Shown here in pieces: positions 60,886-64,000 of a DNA stretch of 64,000 bases. Each line of letters begins with the position of its first letter. Position 1 is the first letter of the stretch. Below the pieces are notes generated by a model. The model ran no database searches and had not been told where the DNA came from. It saw nothing but the letters and a program-made list of their open reading frames with translations. The translations under genes were made by a program, and so were the position numbers. Source of the stretch: Streptomyces sp. NBC_00670 (GTDB lineage: Bacteria; Actinomycetota; Actinomycetes; Streptomycetales; Streptomycetaceae); assembly GCF_036226765.1 (NCBI RefSeq), contig NZ_CP109017.1:1999501-2063500 (forward strand), read 5' to 3'.

Positions 60886-62454
60886 ATGGGACGCAACACA
60901 AGAAAACGCCGCTCGTCGCTGGCCACCAAGGCCATAGCCGCATCGGCGGCCCTAGCGCTCGGTGGGGGCGGGCTGATCTGGGCGAACTTCTATGCTTCTG
61001 CGCACGAGGAGAACTCGGGCCAGAACCGGACCAAGGCCGCCGGAGCACAGGTGGCCACGATCTCCTGCCCGGACGTCGGCCAGAAGCTGACCGACGTGCC
61101 GGGGCGGGCGAAGGCCAATGTCGACAAGGAGCTGGCGAACCTCGACAAGCAGATCACCGAGGCGTACGCGCGGCTCGCGTCGACGCGTCGGGCGCAGACG
61201 AACGACGCCAACTTCGTGCAGAACGCGATCCTCGGCCCGCTGAAGGACAAGCGGTCCGCGGTGATCGGGCGCATCAAGACCGACTTCAGGCGGGTCGGCG
61301 GCACCGCGCCCGGTTCGCTGGACTCCATGGCGCCCTGCACCGGCACGCCCGCCGACCAGACCAACGCGGGCGGCACCGGCGACGGCCAGAACGGTGACGG
61401 GCAGAACGGCGGCCAGGACCAGAACGGCGGTCAGGATCAGGGCGGCCAGGACCAGAACGGCGACGGCCGCCAGCAGGCCGGCAACGGCGGTCAGGGCGGC
61501 AACGGCCCGGTGGCCGCGGACTTCGTCGACATCACCAAGGTCCAGCCCAACGTCTCGAAGAAGGCCAAGACCCGCAAGGCCGGACGGTCCGGCCGGGGCG
61601 GCCGCAACAGCACCCGGGGCGCGTCGACCGGCACGTTCACCGTCGACTGCGGGGTGAACGAGAACAAGAACTACAACACCGACAACGTGATCGTCGCCCC
61701 CGGCGTCACCAACGGCGCGCACCACACCCACGACTACGTCGGCAACCAGGACGTCAACGCCTTCTCGAACAACGACACGTTCGCGGCGGCCGACACCTCC
61801 TGCGACGAGCAGGGCGACAGGTCCTCGTACTACTGGCCGGTGATGCGTGTGCAGGACGGCACGCAGGAGTTCGACCAGAACAACGACGGCGGCGGCAAGG
61901 AGGGCAACGTCGGCAAGATCCTCACCGCCAAGCAGGCCGAGATCACCTACGTCGGCAGCGCCACCTCCAAGGTCGTCGGCATGCCGAAGTTCCTGCGCAT
62001 CATCACCGGTGACGCCAAGGCCTTCACCAACGGCCCCGCGAACGCCAACGCGCACTTCAGCTGCACCGGCTTCGAGGACAAGGTCCAGCTCACGGACAAG
62101 TACCCGATCTGCCCCGAAGGCAGTGACGTGGTCCGCTCGTTCGCCTTCCAGAGCTGCTGGGACGGCCAGAACACCGACAGCGCCAACCACCGCGCGCACG
62201 TGGCCTTCGCCGACGCGAACGGCAACTGCGCCAACGGCTTCAAGGCCATCCCGCAGCTGACGATGCGCCTGGTGTACGAGGTTCCCACCCCGACGATCGA
62301 GAACGGTCAGGTGAAGAACGCCTACGCGGTCGACGGATTCCCGGAGCAGCTGCACAAGCCGATCAACGACCACGACGACTTCATCAGCGTCATGGACGAC
62401 AGCCTGATGAACAAGGTGGTGAACTGCATCAACTCCGGGCGGAAGTGCACGTGA
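60886..62454 (+). CDS. DUF1996 secreted protein
   Basis: The 522-residue protein has a basic N-terminus and a hydrophobic segment (about 12-38), a helical Cys-bounded part ([13 protein letters not shown] ... MAPCTGTP), a Gly/Gln/Asp/Asn-rich linker ([19 protein letters not shown]...) and a C-terminal DUF1996 domain (from about 245) with many Asn/His/Asp residues, for example [26 protein letters not shown]1996 is found in fungal and actinobacterial secreted proteins, function unknown. The ATG follows AGAGGAG. A terminator follows. Confidence 0.88.
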   Translation: MGRNTRKRRSSLATKAIAASAALALGGGGLIWANFYASAHEENSGQNRTKAAGAQVATISCPDVGQKLTDVPGRAKANVDKELANLDKQITEAYARLASTRRAQTNDANFVQNAILGPLKDKRSAVIGRIKTDFRRVGGTAPGSLDSMAPCTGTPADQTNAGGTGDGQNGDGQNGGQDQNGGQDQGGQDQNGDGRQQAGNGGQGGNGPVAADFVDITKVQPNVSKKAKTRKAGRSGRGGRNSTRGASTGTFTVDCGVNENKNYNTDNVIVAPGVTNGAHHTHDYVGNQDVNAFSNNDTFAAADTSCDEQGDRSSYYWPVMRVQDGTQEFDQNNDGGGKEGNVGKILTAKQAEITYVGSATSKVVGMPKFLRIITGDAKAFTNGPANANAHFSCTGFEDKVQLTDKYPICPEGSDVVRSFAFQSCWDGQNTDSANHRAHVAFADANGNCANGFKAIPQLTMRLVYEVPTPTIENGQVKNAYAVDGFPEQLHKPINDHDDFISVMDDSLMNKVVNCINSGRKCT

Positions 62455-62494
62455 TCCGCTAGTCCCGCGTATTCCCCACAGATCCCCCCACGGG

Positions 62495-62528
62495 AAAGCC
62501 GGCGGTGGTAATTCCACCGCCGGCTTTT
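62495..62528. terminator. Terminator after the DUF1996 gene
   Basis: A 14-base stem AAAGCCGGCGGTGG / CCACCGCCGGCTTT, loop TAATT, followed by one more T. It lies between convergent genes and can serve both. Confidence 0.85.
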
Positions 62529-62563
62529 CGACTGCCCGTATCTGTGGTCGGACGACCGCCCGC

Positions 62564-62983
62564 TCAGCCCTCGTGGCTCGCGTGCGCCGCGTGGTTGGTG
62601 CCCACCTCGAGCGTGCCGCCGAGCGTCCCGCGCAGCGTCTTGACCAGCTTCTGGTCGCCGACGGCGACCCATTTCGCGCCGACGAGGTAGAACCCGCCGT
62701 AGTCCTTCGCCTCGTTGACCCATTCGCGCTGGCCGCGGTCGGTGGCGAAGGTGGCCAGGACGAACCTGCCGTCGCCGTTCTTGCAGATCGCCTGACGGAT
62801 CTCGTCGGCGTCGGTCTGCATGTCCGGCGTGCAGTGCGCGTCCGAGGCGATCTTCTCCAGGCTTCCGGTGGCCGTGGCGGGCACCTTCTCGGCCGCGGCC
62901 CCGTCCTTCCCGGCACCGCACGCCGTCAGCGCCAGCAGGGCCACGGCCGCGCCCGCCGCGAGCCTCGCAGTTGTCAACCTCAT
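62564..62983 (-). CDS. Small lipoprotein of unknown function
   Basis: The 139-residue protein has a lipoprotein signal (MRLTTARLAAGAAVALLALTAC) and an outer domain with a possible disulfide (AHCTPD ... AICKNGDG), RFVLATFATDRGQREWVNEAKDYGGFYLVGAKWVAVGD. The fold may be like other small actinobacterial lipoproteins; no catalytic motif. The ATG at 62983 follows GGAGGAA; the reading from 63034 is not needed. Confidence 0.82.
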   Translation of the reverse strand: MRLTTARLAAGAAVALLALTACGAGKDGAAAEKVPATATGSLEKIASDAHCTPDMQTDADEIRQAICKNGDGRFVLATFATDRGQREWVNEAKDYGGFYLVGAKWVAVGDQKLVKTLRGTLGGTLEVGTNHAAHASHEG

Positions 62984-63036
62984 CCGTTCCTCCGGTCCCT
63001 TCGGGCGACGTGAACTCGCCAGCTCCGTGCGCACCG

Positions 63037-63065
63037 TTGAGCACGGACGGCCGTCCCGTTAGCGT
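63037..63065 (+). promoter_or_regulatory. Promoter of the GH89 gene
   Basis: TTGAGC (63037-63042) and TAGCGT (63060-63065) with a 17-base spacer form a good housekeeping-type promoter, giving a leader of about 24 bases that holds a CAGGGGG ribosome binding site. Confidence 0.55.
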
Positions 63066-63095
63066 GCCGCACCTGTCGACACAGGGGGCACACAG

Positions 63096-64000
63096 ATGGA
63101 CTCATCGAACCTTCCGTCGCGACGTACGGTGCTGGGCACGGCCGGTGTCCTCGGCCTCGGAACCGCCTTGAGCACGACGGTTCCGGCCCACGCCGCCGGG
63201 GCCCCCGGCGGGGGCCCCGCCTTCGATACGGCTCCGGCGCGCTCCGCGCTCAATCGGCTGCTGCCCGATCACGCCGGACAGTTCCACCTGACGCCCCTGC
63301 GCCCCTCGGGCGGGCACGACCGCTTCCAGGTCACCGGCACCACCGGACGGATCGGCGTGGCCGGCACGTCACCCGCCGTACTGCTGCACGGGGTGCACTG
63401 GTACCTCAAGTACGTGTGCGGGGCCCACCTCGCCTGGAACGGCAGCCAGTTGGACCTGCCGCACCGGCTGCCCGCGCCCGCCCGCCTCGTCGGGAGATCG
63501 AGCGCGCTCCCCCACCGGTTCGCGCTCAACGACACCAACGACGGCTACACCGCCCCCTACGCCGACTGGTCGTACTGGGAGCACGAGATCGACCTGCTCG
63601 CCGCGCACGGCTGCAACGAGGTCATGGTGATCGCCGGGATGGAGGCCGTCTACCACCGGGTCCTGAAGGACTTCGGCTACAGCGACGCCGAGGCCCGCGC
63701 CTGGCTCCCGGCCCCCTCCCACCAGCCGTGGTGGCTGCTGCAGAACCTGTACGGCTACGGCGGCCCCCTCTCCCCCGAACTGATCGCGAAGCGGGCCGCG
63801 CTGGGCCGCCGGATCGCCGACCGGCTGCGCTCCCTCGGCATGCGTCCCGTCCTGCCCGGCTACTACGGCCACGTCCCCAAGGGCTTCGTGGACCGCAACG
63901 GCGGCGACGCGCACGTCGTCCCGCAGGGCACCTGGCACGGCTTCGACCGCCCCGACTGGCTGGATCCGCGCACGGACGCCTTCGCGAAGGTCGCCGCCTC
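63096..64000 (+). CDS. Alpha-N-acetylglucosaminidase (GH89), N-terminal part
   Basis: This secreted enzyme family releases terminal alpha-GlcNAc. The visible 301 residues have a Tat-type signal (LPSRRTVLGTAGVLGLGTAL), the GH89 N-terminal domain (GGHDRFQVTGTTGRIGVAGTSPAVLLHGVHWYLKYVCG) and the start of the barrel (RFALNDTNDGYTAPYADWSYWEHEIDLLAAHGCNEVMVIAGMEAVYHRVLKDFGY, PWWLLQNLYGYGGPLS). The catalytic glutamates lie further on or outside the window, which cuts the gene. The strong N-terminal match leaves little doubt about the family. Confidence 0.9.
   Translation, partial: MDSSNLPSRRTVLGTAGVLGLGTALSTTVPAHAAGAPGGGPAFDTAPARSALNRLLPDHAGQFHLTPLRPSGGHDRFQVTGTTGRIGVAGTSPAVLLHGVHWYLKYVCGAHLAWNGSQLDLPHRLPAPARLVGRSSALPHRFALNDTNDGYTAPYADWSYWEHEIDLLAAHGCNEVMVIAGMEAVYHRVLKDFGYSDAEARAWLPAPSHQPWWLLQNLYGYGGPLSPELIAKRAALGRRIADRLRSLGMRPVLPGYYGHVPKGFVDRNGGDAHVVPQGTWHGFDRPDWLDPRTDAFAKVAA

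Overview
The window is about 64 kb of very GC-rich DNA with strong third-position GC bias. Gene order and protein sequences point to a Streptomyces chromosome core region. The layout matches, from memory, the Streptomyces coelicolor segment from the qcr/cta respiratory genes past glnA and glnII; this synteny is recalled and was not computed. I see no tRNA, rRNA, CRISPR, insertion sequence or prophage.

Layout. 1-7.3 kb holds the cytochrome bcc-aa3 branch: qcrA (partial), qcrC and ctaE in one minus-strand run, then an L,D-transpeptidase and the minus-strand operon ctaC-ctaD-ctaF. 7.6-14.2 kb holds a cysteine desulfurase-TusA fusion, a PfkB kinase, two unassigned genes, erpA and nadA, so sulfur and Fe-S supply sits beside an Fe-S enzyme of NAD synthesis. 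14.2-17.4 kb is a minus-strand envelope-stress block: pspA, pspAA, histidine kinase, response regulator. 17.6-28.1 kb holds a DUF3043 membrane protein, methyltransferases, an HtrA-like protease, cobalamin genes (cobU fusion, cobT, cobS) and, between cobT and cobS, a group containing an MprF-like enzyme. 28.1-38.4 kb has a GH114 lipoprotein, pepA and the 2-oxoacid dehydrogenase genes lpdA (E3), sucB (E2 with two lipoyl domains), a GntR regulator and aceE (E1). 38.6-48 kb holds regulators, a peptidoglycan amidase, a MarP-like membrane protease and redox enzymes. 48.3-50.3 kb has lipB-lipA, which lipoylate the E2. 50.6-58.6 kb has small conserved proteins, glnA and glnII (both with GlnR boxes), and htpX-pspAB. 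59-64 kb has a receiver-less winged-helix protein, an epimerase, a DUF1996 secreted protein, a lipoprotein and the start of a GH89 enzyme.

Two patterns run through the whole window. First, ten copies of a composite inverted repeat sit between genes. They share a core hairpin with arm GCGCAGTTCCCCGCGCCCCT, often inside longer inverted arms that carry further hairpins, and half of them lie between convergent genes. Second, about eighteen genes have a TAnnnT or CAnnnT hexamer only 6-8 bases before the start codon, as expected for leaderless transcripts. Several unexplained palindromes sit on or beside promoters or start codons, notably at ctaE, ctaC, lpdA, nadA and aceE.
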